Assembly (NCBI RefSeq): GCF_010645065.1 | Contig: NZ_JAADZW010000013.1 | Coordinates: 1-64,000, forward strand | Source: Flavobacterium fluviatile | Lineage (GTDB): Bacteria; Bacteroidota; Bacteroidia; Flavobacteriales; Flavobacteriaceae | Reading direction: 5' to 3' | DNA: 64,000 nucleotides | In this document: one piece after another, positions 43,508-53,248 of the stretch | Position numbering within the stretch: the first letter of the stretch is position 1 | Layout of the letters: each line of letters begins with the position of its first letter | Made by a program: the position numbers and the translations under genes | Notes under the pieces: model-generated | The model's database searches: none | Told to the model about the DNA's origin: nothing | Seen by the model: the letters and a program-made list of their open reading frames with translations, nothing else

Positions 43508-46500
43508 TTAATGATTATGTTTCGGAGTGAAACCATCTTCGCTCATTTCTAAGTGGTCGTAATCGGCTTTCATTTCTGCATCGTAATCTACTTTTTCATC
43601 TTTGCCCATTCTTCTTAAAATAGAATCAAACAATGAATATACTACAGGAACAATAATCAAAGTCAGGAACAATGATGATGTTAAACCTCCGATAATTACC
43701 CAGGCCAGACCGTTGTTCATTTCGGCTCCGGCTCCTTTTGCAATTGCGATAGGAATCATACCAAAAATCATCGCTATAGTGGTCATCAAAATCGGACGAA
43801 GACGTGCATGGTTTGCCTGAATTAAAGCATCATGCGTATTGACTCCTTCTGCTTTTCGCATATTGGCAAAATCGACAATCATAATTGCATTTTTCGCTAC
43901 CAGACCAATCAGCATAATCATACCAAGCATGGTAAAAATATTCAAAGAATTTCCTGTCAAAGCCAGAATTACCATAACTCCGATTAATGCCAGCGGAATA
44001 GAGAACAGTACCACAAAAGGATATACAAACGAATCGTATAATGATACCATTACCAGATACACAAGAATAATAGCCGCTAACAGCGCAATTCCTAAGGTAC
44101 CAAAACCTTCAGTCTGGTTTTCCATATCACCACTCCAGATGTAGCTTACACCTGCGGGTTTGGTTTTTTCGTTATCCATAAACATGGCTGCCCATTCGTT
44201 AGCCACATCTCCTACCGGACGTCCTACTACTTTTGATTTTACCTTTACAGATGGCGCTTTATCCCTACGTTCTAACAAACTCGGTCCTGAACCCATTTTT
44301 ACATCTGCAAACTGGCTCAAACGAATTTTTTCTCCCTGAGGATTTGTAAACATCAGGTTTCTTACATCTTCAATTGATTGTCTGCTGGCGTCTCCAAAAC
44401 GAATATTGATATCATATTCATATTCTCCTGCTCTAAATTTACCATCAGTATTTCCGCTGAAAGCCGTTTGCATGTTCTGTCCCACACTAGCTAAGTTTAA
44501 GCCTAAAGAAGCCATTTTATCTCTGTCGATATTTACCTGAACCTCCGGGCTGCCACCATCTGATGACAACTCAGCATCAACTGATCCCGGTACTTTTTTC
44601 AACAACTCCAAAATACGATTTGCTTCTTTATTCGCTGTTGCATTATCCGGACCTGTAACTACCATTTCAATTGGTGCCGCATCAGCTCCCATTAATCCGA
44701 TAGGTGCTGTTTTAAATTCAACACCTGTGAATTTTTCTTCTAGTGCTCTTTTTATTTTAGCCGATTTAATATCGGTACTTTCGTCACGCAGGGATTTGTC
44801 AACTAAATTTACCTGAATTTCAGATTGGTATAAAGTAGCCTGAGCTGCCCCAAAACCAGTAGATTGTTGTCCCACAGTAGTAATCATATCCACTACTTCT
44901 TTATCATTTCTAAGGAATTTTTCGACGTCTAACGTCAGCTGATTGGTTTTTTCAACCGAGGCATCTTTGGTTAATTCCATTTGTACCAGAAACTGACCTC
45001 TGTCTGTTTTAGGGAAGAATTCACCACCAATGAATCCACCGCCTAGTAAACCCATAGTAGTAACAATAAGAAGTAAGAATGTCAAAACAACACTCATAAC
45101 TCTTCTAAGAGTTGTTTTCAGGCACCACTCTAAAATTCCGGAAATCCAGTTTGTGAAAGTATCCAATTGTTTTTCAAACCAGAGAATAAATCTTTCAAAA
45201 GGATTTTTACCCGTTAAATGAACCAATTTTCCATATCTTGAAGACAACCACGGAATAATGGTGAAAGACGCTAATAATGAGAACATAGTTGCAATTACTA
45301 CGGTCACACAAAATTGTGCTAAAATATCAGATACCAATCCGGAACTCATCGCAATTGGCAAGAACACCACCACAATTACCAGTGTGATAGCAGTTACTGT
45401 AAATCCAATTTCTGAAGCTCCATCATAAGCTGCACGAATTCGGCTTTTACCCATTTCCATGTGACGGTAAACGTTTTCTAAAACCACAATCGCATCATCC
45501 ACCAGGATACCAACCACCAATGAAAGTCCTAATAAACTCATTAAGTTTAAAGTATAGCCCATTAAATACATTCCGATTACGGTTGCGATTAATGAAACCG
45601 GTATAGAAACCATTACAATAAAGGCATTACGGATATTATGCAAGAATAAGAGCATTACTGCTGCCACCAGAATAATAGCTAAAAACAAGTCAAAAATTAC
45701 GTGGTCAGCTGCTTCTAATGTAAAATCGGTGGTATTATCCACAATTTTTACTTTTATAGCTTCATTTTTAAAACTTCCTTCTACCTGACCAATAGTTTTT
45801 TGAATTAATTCAGAAACCGTTACCGCATTCGCATCGGATTGTTTTTTAACCTGCATTAAAATGGTTGGCAACTGATTGTATCGTGCTACTTTTTCAGTGT
45901 CTTTTTGAGAATCAAAAACGGTTGCAATATCTGAAAGTCGTACCTGTGCTCCGTTTTTATTAGAAACCACAAGATTATTCATTTCGGCAACATCTCTGTA
46001 CTTTCCTGAAAGTCGGATAGTTGCTCGTGAAGTTCTTGTTTTTAATGCCCCAGTTGGGAAATCAAGGTTTGAAGTCAAAATTGCCTGTTGTACATCGCTT
46101 ATAGAAAGTCCGTAACCCTGCATTTTCTTTTCATCCAAATTAACCTGAATTTCTCTTTCCTGACCTCCGACAAGATCAACCTGCGCCACTCCGTTTACAC
46201 GTGAGAATATGGGCTCAATTTTCTTGTCTAAAAGATCGTATAATTCTTTATTGTTCAGCTTATCACTAGAAACACTCATGGTGATAATGGGAAGATCATC
46301 TAATGAGAATTTTTGAAGTGAAGGCGCATCAACATCTTCAGGAAGATCTCCCAAAATAGCGTTTACTTTTCTTTGCGCGTCATTCATGGCATAGTTGACA
46401 TCAGCTCCGGTATTCAGCTGAACCATTACTACCGACAAACTTTCGTATGATGAAGCTTCAACTTTTTTTACGTTTTCCAAAGCACCAACGGCATCTTCAA

Positions 46501-46699
46501 TCTTTCGGGTTACCGAAGTTTCTACCTCACTTGGCGAAGCTCCAGGATACACCGTGGAAATGGTTACCATGTTGGTTTCAAATTTCGGAATCAACTCATA
46601 CCCCATCATGGAGTAGCTTAACAAACCTCCCAGAGTAAGAATCGTAAAAAGTACGATTACCAGGGATGGTCTTTTGATCGATATTTCTGCTAACTTCAT
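43508..46699 (-). CDS. RND efflux pump permease (AcrB/HAE-1 type)
   Basis: 1063 residues, twelve transmembrane helices and two large periplasmic loops, the usual RND layout. The first helix ISIKRPSLVIVLFTIL is followed by YPGASPSEVETSVTRKIEDA (porter domain), and helix 4 has GILVDDAIVVLENVYRHME with the proton-relay Asp pair; the second half repeats the pattern with GLVAKNAIMIVDFANMR. It exports drugs or bile-like or lipophilic compounds by proton antiport with the adaptor and TolC-like channel encoded just upstream. Substrate unknown. Ends in a His-rich tail (KHNH). Confidence 0.95.
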   Translation of the reverse strand: MKLAEISIKRPSLVIVLFTILTLGGLLSYSMMGYELIPKFETNMVTISTVYPGASPSEVETSVTRKIEDAVGALENVKKVEASSYESLSVVMVQLNTGADVNYAMNDAQRKVNAILGDLPEDVDAPSLQKFSLDDLPIITMSVSSDKLNNKELYDLLDKKIEPIFSRVNGVAQVDLVGGQEREIQVNLDEKKMQGYGLSISDVQQAILTSNLDFPTGALKTRTSRATIRLSGKYRDVAEMNNLVVSNKNGAQVRLSDIATVFDSQKDTEKVARYNQLPTILMQVKKQSDANAVTVSELIQKTIGQVEGSFKNEAIKVKIVDNTTDFTLEAADHVIFDLFLAIILVAAVMLLFLHNIRNAFIVMVSIPVSLIATVIGMYLMGYTLNLMSLLGLSLVVGILVDDAIVVLENVYRHMEMGKSRIRAAYDGASEIGFTVTAITLVIVVVFLPIAMSSGLVSDILAQFCVTVVIATMFSLLASFTIIPWLSSRYGKLVHLTGKNPFERFILWFEKQLDTFTNWISGILEWCLKTTLRRVMSVVLTFLLLIVTTMGLLGGGFIGGEFFPKTDRGQFLVQMELTKDASVEKTNQLTLDVEKFLRNDKEVVDMITTVGQQSTGFGAAQATLYQSEIQVNLVDKSLRDESTDIKSAKIKRALEEKFTGVEFKTAPIGLMGADAAPIEMVVTGPDNATANKEANRILELLKKVPGSVDAELSSDGGSPEVQVNIDRDKMASLGLNLASVGQNMQTAFSGNTDGKFRAGEYEYDINIRFGDASRQSIEDVRNLMFTNPQGEKIRLSQFADVKMGSGPSLLERRDKAPSVKVKSKVVGRPVGDVANEWAAMFMDNEKTKPAGVSYIWSGDMENQTEGFGTLGIALLAAIILVYLVMVSLYDSFVYPFVVLFSIPLALIGVMVILALTGNSLNIFTMLGMIMLIGLVAKNAIMIVDFANMRKAEGVNTHDALIQANHARLRPILMTTIAMIFGMIPIAIAKGAGAEMNNGLAWVIIGGLTSSLFLTLIIVPVVYSLFDSILRRMGKDEKVDYDAEMKADYDHLEMSEDGFTPKHNH

Positions 46700-46706
46700 T
46701 TTTTAA

Positions 46707-47768
46707 TTACTTTATGATGTTGATTTTAGAACCGTTTTCAAGATTAATTTGTCCGGAAGTCACGACTTTATCTCCTTCGTCCAATCCGCTTAAAATTTGA
46801 ACTTTGTCACCGTACACTTTTCCTGTTTGCACTTTAATTAATTTGGCAGTATCGTTGTTTACTACAAATAATTGTCCGGAACTTACTCCTCCAACAAAAG
46901 CAGTAGCCGGAACAGTCATCAGGTCTTTAGTTTCTGAACTGTTGCTAGTGTTAAATGTAGCTGTAGCATACATACCTGCTTTTAGATTTCCTTTATTTTG
47001 AACTTCAATTTCTACAGGGAAATTTAAAGAGGCGTCACTTTTTGCCGCTATGAAAGTTATTTTTCCGCTAAAAGTATCATCAGGCAAAACATTTACATTA
47101 ATCGAAACGTTTTGGCCAAGTGAAAGTTTTCCAATCTGACTTTCATCTACCAATACAGAAAGTTTTAAAGAATTAATATTAACGATTTCAAATAAAGATG
47201 TACCCGGTGCAACTACCATTCCGGGCTCTACCATTTTTTTATTAATGGTTCCGCTGATCCCTGCTCTGATTCTGCTGTCGTTTACCCTAACTCCCTGAGA
47301 TTTTATTGCAGCTTGCGCATTTTTCAGTTGTAATCTTGAGTTGTCTAATTGCTGTTTGGTAACACCGCCAGTTTTATAAGCATTTTCGTAGCGCTGGTTA
47401 TCAGCAATAGCATTTTGCAAATTATTTTGAGCTATCGTTAAATCTACCTCAATTGCATCTCTTTTGATAGTAGCTAAAGTTTGTCCGGCAGAAACTCTTG
47501 AGCCTTCTTTTACCATAACACTAACAATTCGACCGGAAATATCAGCTGACTGGTTCATTTCCTGTTTCGGTATAAAAGTACCATTTGCCGTATAATCGGT
47601 ATTGATATTTTCTTTACTGACTGCAATTACGTTTACATTGATTTTATCTACCTGCTTCGCAACTTCTGCGACTTCCTGTTGCTGTTTTTCTTTGTTACCA
47701 ATTATTTTATAAGCTGCCAGACCTACCAAAACAGCAGCTACAATAATATATATTAATGTTTTTTTCAT
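46707..47768 (-). CDS. RND efflux periplasmic adaptor
   Basis: 353 residues with an N-terminal membrane anchor (YIIVAAVLVGLAAYKII). The split lipoyl domain (GRIVSVMVKEGSRVSAGQTL ... AGISGTINKKMVEPGMVVAP) flanks a helical hairpin of about 80 residues, then the beta-barrel domain and membrane-proximal domain. It bridges the RND pump and the outer-membrane channel. Gaps of 2 bp and 7 bp to neighbours show one operon. Confidence 0.95.
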   Translation of the reverse strand: MKKTLIYIIVAAVLVGLAAYKIIGNKEKQQQEVAEVAKQVDKINVNVIAVSKENINTDYTANGTFIPKQEMNQSADISGRIVSVMVKEGSRVSAGQTLATIKRDAIEVDLTIAQNNLQNAIADNQRYENAYKTGGVTKQQLDNSRLQLKNAQAAIKSQGVRVNDSRIRAGISGTINKKMVEPGMVVAPGTSLFEIVNINSLKLSVLVDESQIGKLSLGQNVSINVNVLPDDTFSGKITFIAAKSDASLNFPVEIEVQNKGNLKAGMYATATFNTSNSSETKDLMTVPATAFVGGVSSGQLFVVNNDTAKLIKVQTGKVYGDKVQILSGLDEGDKVVTSGQINLENGSKINIIK

Positions 47769-47770
47769 TT

Positions 47771-49108
47771 TTAGTTATTTATTAGTGATTTTAATTGTCC
47801 TTTTGATTTGATTAGAGATATTTCAGCAATTTTATAATTTAAAACTGCTCTGGTAAAATTGTTCTGAGCTTCAAGTGATGCGTTTTCAGCATCTAATAAA
47901 TCGGTTAAAGATGCTAATCCCTGAAGGTAATTGTTTTTTGTATTGCTTAGGATTTCTTTAGCTAACCGCATATTTTCTTGTTGATTTTTAATCGTGACAA
48001 GATTATTATCAATCTGAGCTATGGCATTTCTGTATTCTAAATCAAGAGAAAGCTTGGTATCTTTGATGTCCTCCTGCAAAGATCTGATTTCAACATCAGC
48101 CTGTCTTACTTTGGCACGGGTTCCGAAACCAGTAAAAATAGGTATATTGAGGTTTAATCCGATGGCAGAGTAATCAGACCAGTACACACCGTCTTTAGGT
48201 TTTGCAAACCAGGGCATTTCAGGTCCCTGACCTAAATAATTATATCCGGCAGTTAATGAAAGTGTTGGGTAATATCCTGCTTCAATTGCTTTTTTATTGA
48301 ATACCAAAAGCTCTTCCTGTTTTTTCAAAAGCTGATACTCCGTTCTGTTTTCAATATTTGGCTCTTCTGTTAATGCAGCAGGAGCCACTTCAAATTCTTC
48401 TTTTGGCAACTGGATTACTGTTTCAATCGGCATTCCCATATAAAACTTCAAAGCATTTTCCTGTAATTCAATCTGATTTTTAATTTGCTGACGCTCAGTA
48501 TCGATGTTCGAAAGTTTTACAATGATACGGTCAAGGTCGATTTTTTTAGCCAGTCCGTTGTCAAATTGTCCCTGAACAATATCGCGTACCTTTGCACTAT
48601 TTACATAATTACTGTCAAGCAAAGTCAGTCTCTCCTGTTGAACGTAAACAGAATAATAATTGTTTGCCACTCTTTCGATAACCTGTTCTTCAGTTAACTG
48701 ATCGTTTATTTGATAAAATTCACGTGTCGATTTTGCAGCTTTTAGTCCGGTAAAGACAGACTGGTCAAATATGGCCTGTGTTAAAGTAACTCCCGCAACA
48801 GAAGTCCATTTTTGGCCAAAAACAGCCTGGATAGTAGTGCCTGGCTGATTAAATCCTGCTCCGTCAATAACCTGAGTCTGTAAAATGGGATTGTATGTTA
48901 AGTTTCCGTTTGCGCTAATTTGAGGCAATGCTCTTGAACGTATTTCCTGAATCTGATATTCGCTGTTTTCAACCTGAAGCTTGGATTTTTTCGCATCAGC
49001 TTTATTTTGAAGTGCATAATTCACAGCTTCCTTCAGGGTTAAAGTGGTAATTTGTGCGTTGGCTGATAAACCAATTGTACACAAAAAAATAAAAATTATT
49101 CTTTTCAT
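47771..49108 (-). CDS. TolC-family outer-membrane efflux protein
   Basis: 445 residues, signal peptide ending SANAQ. Two repeats of long coiled helices with the TolC-like AVNYALQNKADAKKSKLQVE start and GLASLTDLLDAENASLEAQN near the C-terminus. It forms the trimeric exit duct of the efflux complex. Positioned between tetR and the adaptor gene. Confidence 0.94.
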   Translation of the reverse strand: MKRIIFIFLCTIGLSANAQITTLTLKEAVNYALQNKADAKKSKLQVENSEYQIQEIRSRALPQISANGNLTYNPILQTQVIDGAGFNQPGTTIQAVFGQKWTSVAGVTLTQAIFDQSVFTGLKAAKSTREFYQINDQLTEEQVIERVANNYYSVYVQQERLTLLDSNYVNSAKVRDIVQGQFDNGLAKKIDLDRIIVKLSNIDTERQQIKNQIELQENALKFYMGMPIETVIQLPKEEFEVAPAALTEEPNIENRTEYQLLKKQEELLVFNKKAIEAGYYPTLSLTAGYNYLGQGPEMPWFAKPKDGVYWSDYSAIGLNLNIPIFTGFGTRAKVRQADVEIRSLQEDIKDTKLSLDLEYRNAIAQIDNNLVTIKNQQENMRLAKEILSNTKNNYLQGLASLTDLLDAENASLEAQNNFTRAVLNYKIAEISLIKSKGQLKSLINN

Positions 49109-49128
49109 ATATTTATAGATTGACGATT

Positions 49129-49728
49129 TTATTGGGTAATTTTTTTTAATTGTTTTTCTAGTTCCTGTATTCCTTTTTCGGTAGCCATGGCTCTGGTATG
49201 GTATTCCAAAGCTTCTAATTCTATTTCCTGGGCTTCCCTTTCCGAAATTGTATTTTCATTAATATGAAAGATTAAAGTATAATAAAATTTCACATAGATA
49301 TCAATGTTCAGATCCTCACGGTAAAATCCCTCCCGGATCCCTTTTTCAATATTTGCCCTAAAATATTGAGTACACTGATTAATTTCTTTTGTTAGAACAT
49401 TCTTATAAATTTCGGGATAATGCTTTTTTAACTGATAAATAGGAGAGGTATCACTGTTATTTTTGAACATATCACGAAACATCTCCCGGATTTCAAAATT
49501 TTCCTGAATCGAATTATAGTCTTTGGCGACAATGGTGTCAATTAAATCATGAACCTGTTTGTGAACCATTGCCGTACTTTCTTCTACTAAAACTTCCTTA
49601 TTGCAAAAGTATTTGTAGATTGTTTTTTTCGAAATACACATCTCTCCCGCAATATCATCCATTGTAACGCTTTTAAACCCCAGTTTTAAAAACAAATCAC
49701 TTGCTTTCGATATAATTTTCTCTTTCAT
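49129..49728 (-). CDS. TetR/AcrR-family repressor
   Basis: 199 residues from MKEKIISKASDLFLKLG. The N-terminal helix-turn-helix is clear: SVTMDDIAGEMCISKKTIYK, then YFCNKEVLVEE. The C-terminal ligand domain is divergent, as usual. It is the first gene of the efflux operon, so it very probably represses its own operon by binding the inverted repeat at 49761-49788 next to the -7 box; the same repeat at yceI suggests a second target. Ligand unknown. Confidence 0.93.
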   Translation of the reverse strand: MKEKIISKASDLFLKLGFKSVTMDDIAGEMCISKKTIYKYFCNKEVLVEESTAMVHKQVHDLIDTIVAKDYNSIQENFEIREMFRDMFKNNSDTSPIYQLKKHYPEIYKNVLTKEINQCTQYFRANIEKGIREGFYREDLNIDIYVKFYYTLIFHINENTISEREAQEIELEALEYHTRAMATEKGIQELEKQLKKITQ

Positions 49729-49748
49729 TTTGATTTTCAATTGTATCA

Positions 49749-49788
49749 CAAATATAATCAGGAAACTAAAGTTAAGAAAAAAGTTTCC
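49749..49788 (-). promoter_or_regulatory. Promoter -7 box and TetR operator of the efflux operon
   Basis: GGAAAC (49761-49766), 16 bp, GTTTCC (49783-49788) is a 28-bp inverted repeat. On the minus strand TATATTTG (49756-49749), a -7 box, lies 4 bp downstream of it, so a bound dimer would cover the spacer and -33 region. TATATTTG also occurs on the plus strand at 49791-49798, extending the symmetry. Confidence 0.7.
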
Positions 49789-49834
49789 GATATATTTGTA
49801 ATAATTTTACATTAACTTATTCATTAAGTAAGAT

Positions 49835-50356
49835 TTATATGCTGAACTCTAAATTGGCAATAAGTTTGATATCTTTTCCTAAAGCTAAGCCCCCGTTGTG
49901 ATTATATGAGTTGTAGTCTAGTCCAAAATCCTGGCGTTTTATATCTCCCTTGATTTCAAAAGCTACTTTTTTCTCGCCGTTATAAGTGTTTTCACCAATA
50001 AACTCTGCATCTAGTTCAACAACCCTTGTTACATCTTTTATAGTCAAATCACCTTTAAAAAAATTAATATTATTATTCACCTTTTGAAAAGAAGTCGATT
50101 TAAAACTGATAATCGGATGCTCGTTTACATTAAACAAATCATTTAACTGTAAGTGCGAATCGATTTGTTGGAAACTGTCATTTTTGTTGTTTATGTCTAA
50201 AGAAAATTCAACAGAAGCATCTTCAATTTCATTGTCCTCTATCTTTACATAGCCATTAAATTTGTTTGTGTTTCCTCCCAAATAGGCAATTATCGAATGT
50301 CTCATTTTTATTAGAACATCTGACTGGCTGGAATCTACTGTCCATGTTGTCTTCAT
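49835..50356 (-). CDS. YceI-like domain protein, cytoplasmic form
   Basis: 173 residues of YceI fold with no signal peptide. TTWTVDSSQSDVLIKMRHSI, then HLQLNDLFNVNEHPIISFKS, and GDLTIKDVTRVVELDAEF, match the lipocalin-like YceI barrel, which binds polyprenoid or amphiphilic molecules. Most relatives are exported; the lack of a leader suggests a cytoplasmic carrier. It lies upstream of the tetR operon with its own promoter and the same operator, so it may bind or sequester the efflux substrate. Confidence 0.9.
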   Translation of the reverse strand: MKTTWTVDSSQSDVLIKMRHSIIAYLGGNTNKFNGYVKIEDNEIEDASVEFSLDINNKNDSFQQIDSHLQLNDLFNVNEHPIISFKSTSFQKVNNNINFFKGDLTIKDVTRVVELDAEFIGENTYNGEKKVAFEIKGDIKRQDFGLDYNSYNHNGGLALGKDIKLIANLEFSI

Positions 50357-50400
50357 AAATCTTTGATTTTATTGAGTTTATAAATTACTCAAACCACAAT

Positions 50401-50428
50401 GGAAACTTTAAAAGTGTTTAGGGTTTCC
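50401..50428 (-). promoter_or_regulatory. Second TetR operator, at yceI
   Basis: GGAAAC (50401-50406), 16 bp, GTTTCC (50423-50428): same arms, same spacing and same following GA as the site before tetR. It lies over the expected transcription start. A further half-site GTTTCC occurs at 50468-50473. Confidence 0.7.
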
Positions 50429-50433
50429 GATTG

Positions 50434-50463
50434 CAAATATAAGAAGGAAGCTCAAAACACCAA
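50434..50463 (-). promoter_or_regulatory. Promoter of yceI
   Basis: On the minus strand TTG (50463-50461), 19 bp, TATATTTG (50441-50434), a full match to the Bacteroidota consensus. From 50464 to 50690 I see no gene. Confidence 0.75.
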
Positions 50464-50690
50464 AAAAGTTTCCATGTTTTTTTAAAGTAAATTTAAGAGA
50501 TTCAAATGAGTAAAATGTGTATTGATTTTTTGGGATAAAATATGATTTTTAGTTTTAACACGATATTATAACTTATTTTATAAGTAGTTGATTGTGTTTG
50601 TATAGTATTGCTTTTTGTTAAAATAATACTACAAAATTAATGGCTTTACATTTATTTTTAGATTACTATTTAACCATAAAAATTATAAAA

Positions 50691-53105
50691 ATGAAAGAAA
50701 AGTATCTATTTCTATTAATGTTTTGCTCACTAACCATGATTGCTCAAAAAAGAGCAGGCTATAGTAATAACCTGGGGAAGATTGATTTTGAAGTTTCTCA
50801 GAAAATGATTGCTGTAGAAGAAAATACTTTGCAAAAAATGAAGTCTACAGAAAAAATAATCATTAAAGGCAGGAATTTTAAAATTATAGAATCAAAAGAA
50901 ACCGAATATGCTTCTAAAATAAGCGAGATTAGAAAAGGAGGTATTAAAACAGAGCCCGTTCTTATATATTCAAATGGTGCTAAACAAATATGCAGAGGTG
51001 AAATTATAATTAAAACAAAATCAGCGGATCAGCTCTCCAGGATATTAAAAGGGATAGAATATAGCGCAACAAAGAACGAATATGTAAAAAATCAATATAA
51101 AGTAAAAATAAAGAACTATGATACCTTTAAAATATTTGAATTGGTAAGTTCATTAGCAAATGATGAAAGAATAGATTTTGTGGAGCCAAATTTTATAAGT
51201 CTGGAATCTTTTCAAACAATAGACCCTTTATATGCATCACAATGGTCTATAAGCAACAATGGTTATCTGGGAGGTACAATAGATGCAGATATGGATGTTG
51301 AAGAAGCTTGGGCCTACTCCAACGGTGATGGAGTAAAAGTTGCCGTACTTGATATTGGTGTAGATTTGACACACCCGGATTTACAGGCGAATTTACTTCC
51401 TGGCTTTGATGCAGTTTACAATGCTGCAGGAGGGGGATATGTATATAATGGCCAGATAAGTGCTCATGGAACTGCTTGTGCAGGTATAATTGGTGCAGTG
51501 TCAAATAATATTGGAACCGTTGGAGTAGCATATAATTCAAAAATAATTCCGGTAAGAATTAGCGAGGCAGGCAACATTGATGCTGACGATGCTGCACTTG
51601 GGATTAATTGGGCAAGCACTTTTGGTGAAGCTGATATATTAAGTTGTTCTTGGGGATTATCGAGTCCTTCAAATAATTTAACAAATGCAATTAATTATGC
51701 AGTGAGTAATGGTCGCAATGGTAAGGGGTGTATAGTGCTTTTTGCAACTGGAAATGGTAACGGGGAAGTAAGTTATCCGGCAAGTTTACCAAATGTAATT
51801 GCAGTAGGGGCAACCAGTCAGTGTGACCAGAGAAAATCACCCGCTTCTTGTGATGGTGAGAATAATTGGGGTTCAAATTATGGAACAAATCTTGATATTG
51901 TGGCTCCGGGTGTTAAGATAGCTACGACAGATATACAAGGATATTTTGGGTTTGATACCAATGGGGATTATATGTCAACATTTAATGGTACATCTTCTGC
52001 TTGTCCTAATGCAGCTGGTGTTATGGCTTTAATTCTTTCTTTAAATCCAAACTTAACCAGTGCTCAGGCAAGACAAATTTTAGAAAGCTCGACTGATAAA
52101 ATTACAAGTTACAGTTATACAGCAAATGTTTCTGGGCAGCTTAACGGAACCTGGAATAATGAAGTTGGTTATGGAAGAATAAATGCATTAAAAGCTATGA
52201 AGGTTTTGTCTCCATATGAGCTTTATGGAGGGAATAATGTTTGTAATGCACCGTCACAAACTTTTGTGGGTATTACGCCAACTCCTCCCGCAGGTTCAAC
52301 AATTACATGGACTACATCTTCAAATCTTATTGTAAGCAGTACCTTGCCTCCTTCTACAAGTAATACTCCTCAAATATTAGTTCAGGGTAATTTAGCTCAG
52401 GGTGTATATCAAACGGGTACGGTAAAGGCAGTTGTTAATGGTATATCCACCCCGATCAGAACTGTAAACGTTGGTCAAAAGCCCTTTAATTTTAGTCCGC
52501 AAAAATCTACGGCATATACAGAACATTGTGATCCTACTCATCATTATGTCGCTATAGATGTTATAAACTCTGACACCTCTGTGAATTACACCTATACTTT
52601 TGGAAATTTTATGACCGGAATTGTTAATCCTGGTGTTACTTATACCCAACTCACTCCTACACGCTTTCTCTTTAAGATACCTTTAAACAAAATTCCATCG
52701 GGTCCTAATCCTGTTTTCGGTTTTTCTATATCAACAACAGGAGCCTGTAGTACAATTCCATCTACGAATTATGGCTTAATTGTAGTACTTAAACCTTGTA
52801 ATAGTCAATTTGCTTTGGCTAAATTAGAAACAGAGACTTCGTCAAAATCTGCTAATGTTTACACTGTTTATCCAAATCCTGCGATTAGCATTTTGAATAT
52901 TTCCTTGTCTGATGAGAATTTGATTCTTTTAAAAACAGCAAAAATTTCAGCTATTCTTTATGATATGAATGGGCAGCCGAAAACACATGTATCCGTTATA
53001 AATAATTCAGCAAGCCTCGATGTTAGTAAGCTTGAAAAAGGAATTTACATTCTTAAAATTGATGTCAACGGTAACATCGAAGATCATCAGGTTGTTATAA
53101 AATAA
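50691..53105 (+). CDS. Secreted S8 serine peptidase with T9SS type A sorting domain
   Basis: 804 residues from MKEKYLFLLMF; an upstream frame would add 17 residues before the signal peptide. Order: signal peptide (ends MIAQ), propeptide of about 175 residues, catalytic domain with Asp221 (VLDIGVD), His259 (HGTACAG) and Ser435 (GTSSACPNAAG), an Ig-like or adhesive region, and a Por-secretion tail (VYTVYPNPA ... LEKGIYILKIDVNG) in the last ~80 residues. It should be exported through the T9SS. Ser-Ala-Cys-Pro in place of Met-Ala-Ser-Pro after the nucleophile is less common but keeps the fold residues. Confidence 0.93.
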   Translation: MKEKYLFLLMFCSLTMIAQKRAGYSNNLGKIDFEVSQKMIAVEENTLQKMKSTEKIIIKGRNFKIIESKETEYASKISEIRKGGIKTEPVLIYSNGAKQICRGEIIIKTKSADQLSRILKGIEYSATKNEYVKNQYKVKIKNYDTFKIFELVSSLANDERIDFVEPNFISLESFQTIDPLYASQWSISNNGYLGGTIDADMDVEEAWAYSNGDGVKVAVLDIGVDLTHPDLQANLLPGFDAVYNAAGGGYVYNGQISAHGTACAGIIGAVSNNIGTVGVAYNSKIIPVRISEAGNIDADDAALGINWASTFGEADILSCSWGLSSPSNNLTNAINYAVSNGRNGKGCIVLFATGNGNGEVSYPASLPNVIAVGATSQCDQRKSPASCDGENNWGSNYGTNLDIVAPGVKIATTDIQGYFGFDTNGDYMSTFNGTSSACPNAAGVMALILSLNPNLTSAQARQILESSTDKITSYSYTANVSGQLNGTWNNEVGYGRINALKAMKVLSPYELYGGNNVCNAPSQTFVGITPTPPAGSTITWTTSSNLIVSSTLPPSTSNTPQILVQGNLAQGVYQTGTVKAVVNGISTPIRTVNVGQKPFNFSPQKSTAYTEHCDPTHHYVAIDVINSDTSVNYTYTFGNFMTGIVNPGVTYTQLTPTRFLFKIPLNKIPSGPNPVFGFSISTTGACSTIPSTNYGLIVVLKPCNSQFALAKLETETSSKSANVYTVYPNPAISILNISLSDENLILLKTAKISAILYDMNGQPKTHVSVINNSASLDVSKLEKGIYILKIDVNGNIEDHQVVIK

Positions 53106-53117
53106 GTTTTGACTTCT

Positions 53118-53146
53118 AACACCTCCAGATTTTGGAGGTGTTTTTT
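53118..53146 (+). terminator. Intrinsic terminator
   Basis: AACACCTCCA pairs with TGGAGGTGTT around a short loop, then T residues; 12 bp after the subtilase stop. Confidence 0.9.
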
Positions 53147-53214
53147 GTTTGACGTTAATTTTAAATAATAATTTAGATTTTTATTTCTGATACATAAATT
53201 CATATTTTGAATTG

Positions 53215-53222
53215 TATCTTTG
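53215..53222 (+). promoter_or_regulatory. -7 box upstream of the polyprenyl synthetase gene
   Basis: TATCTTTG, exact TAnnTTTG match, 26 bp before the ATG. No TTG at the expected distance. Confidence 0.5.
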
Positions 53223-53248
53223 GGCCTCGTTAATCAGATTTTCATTTT

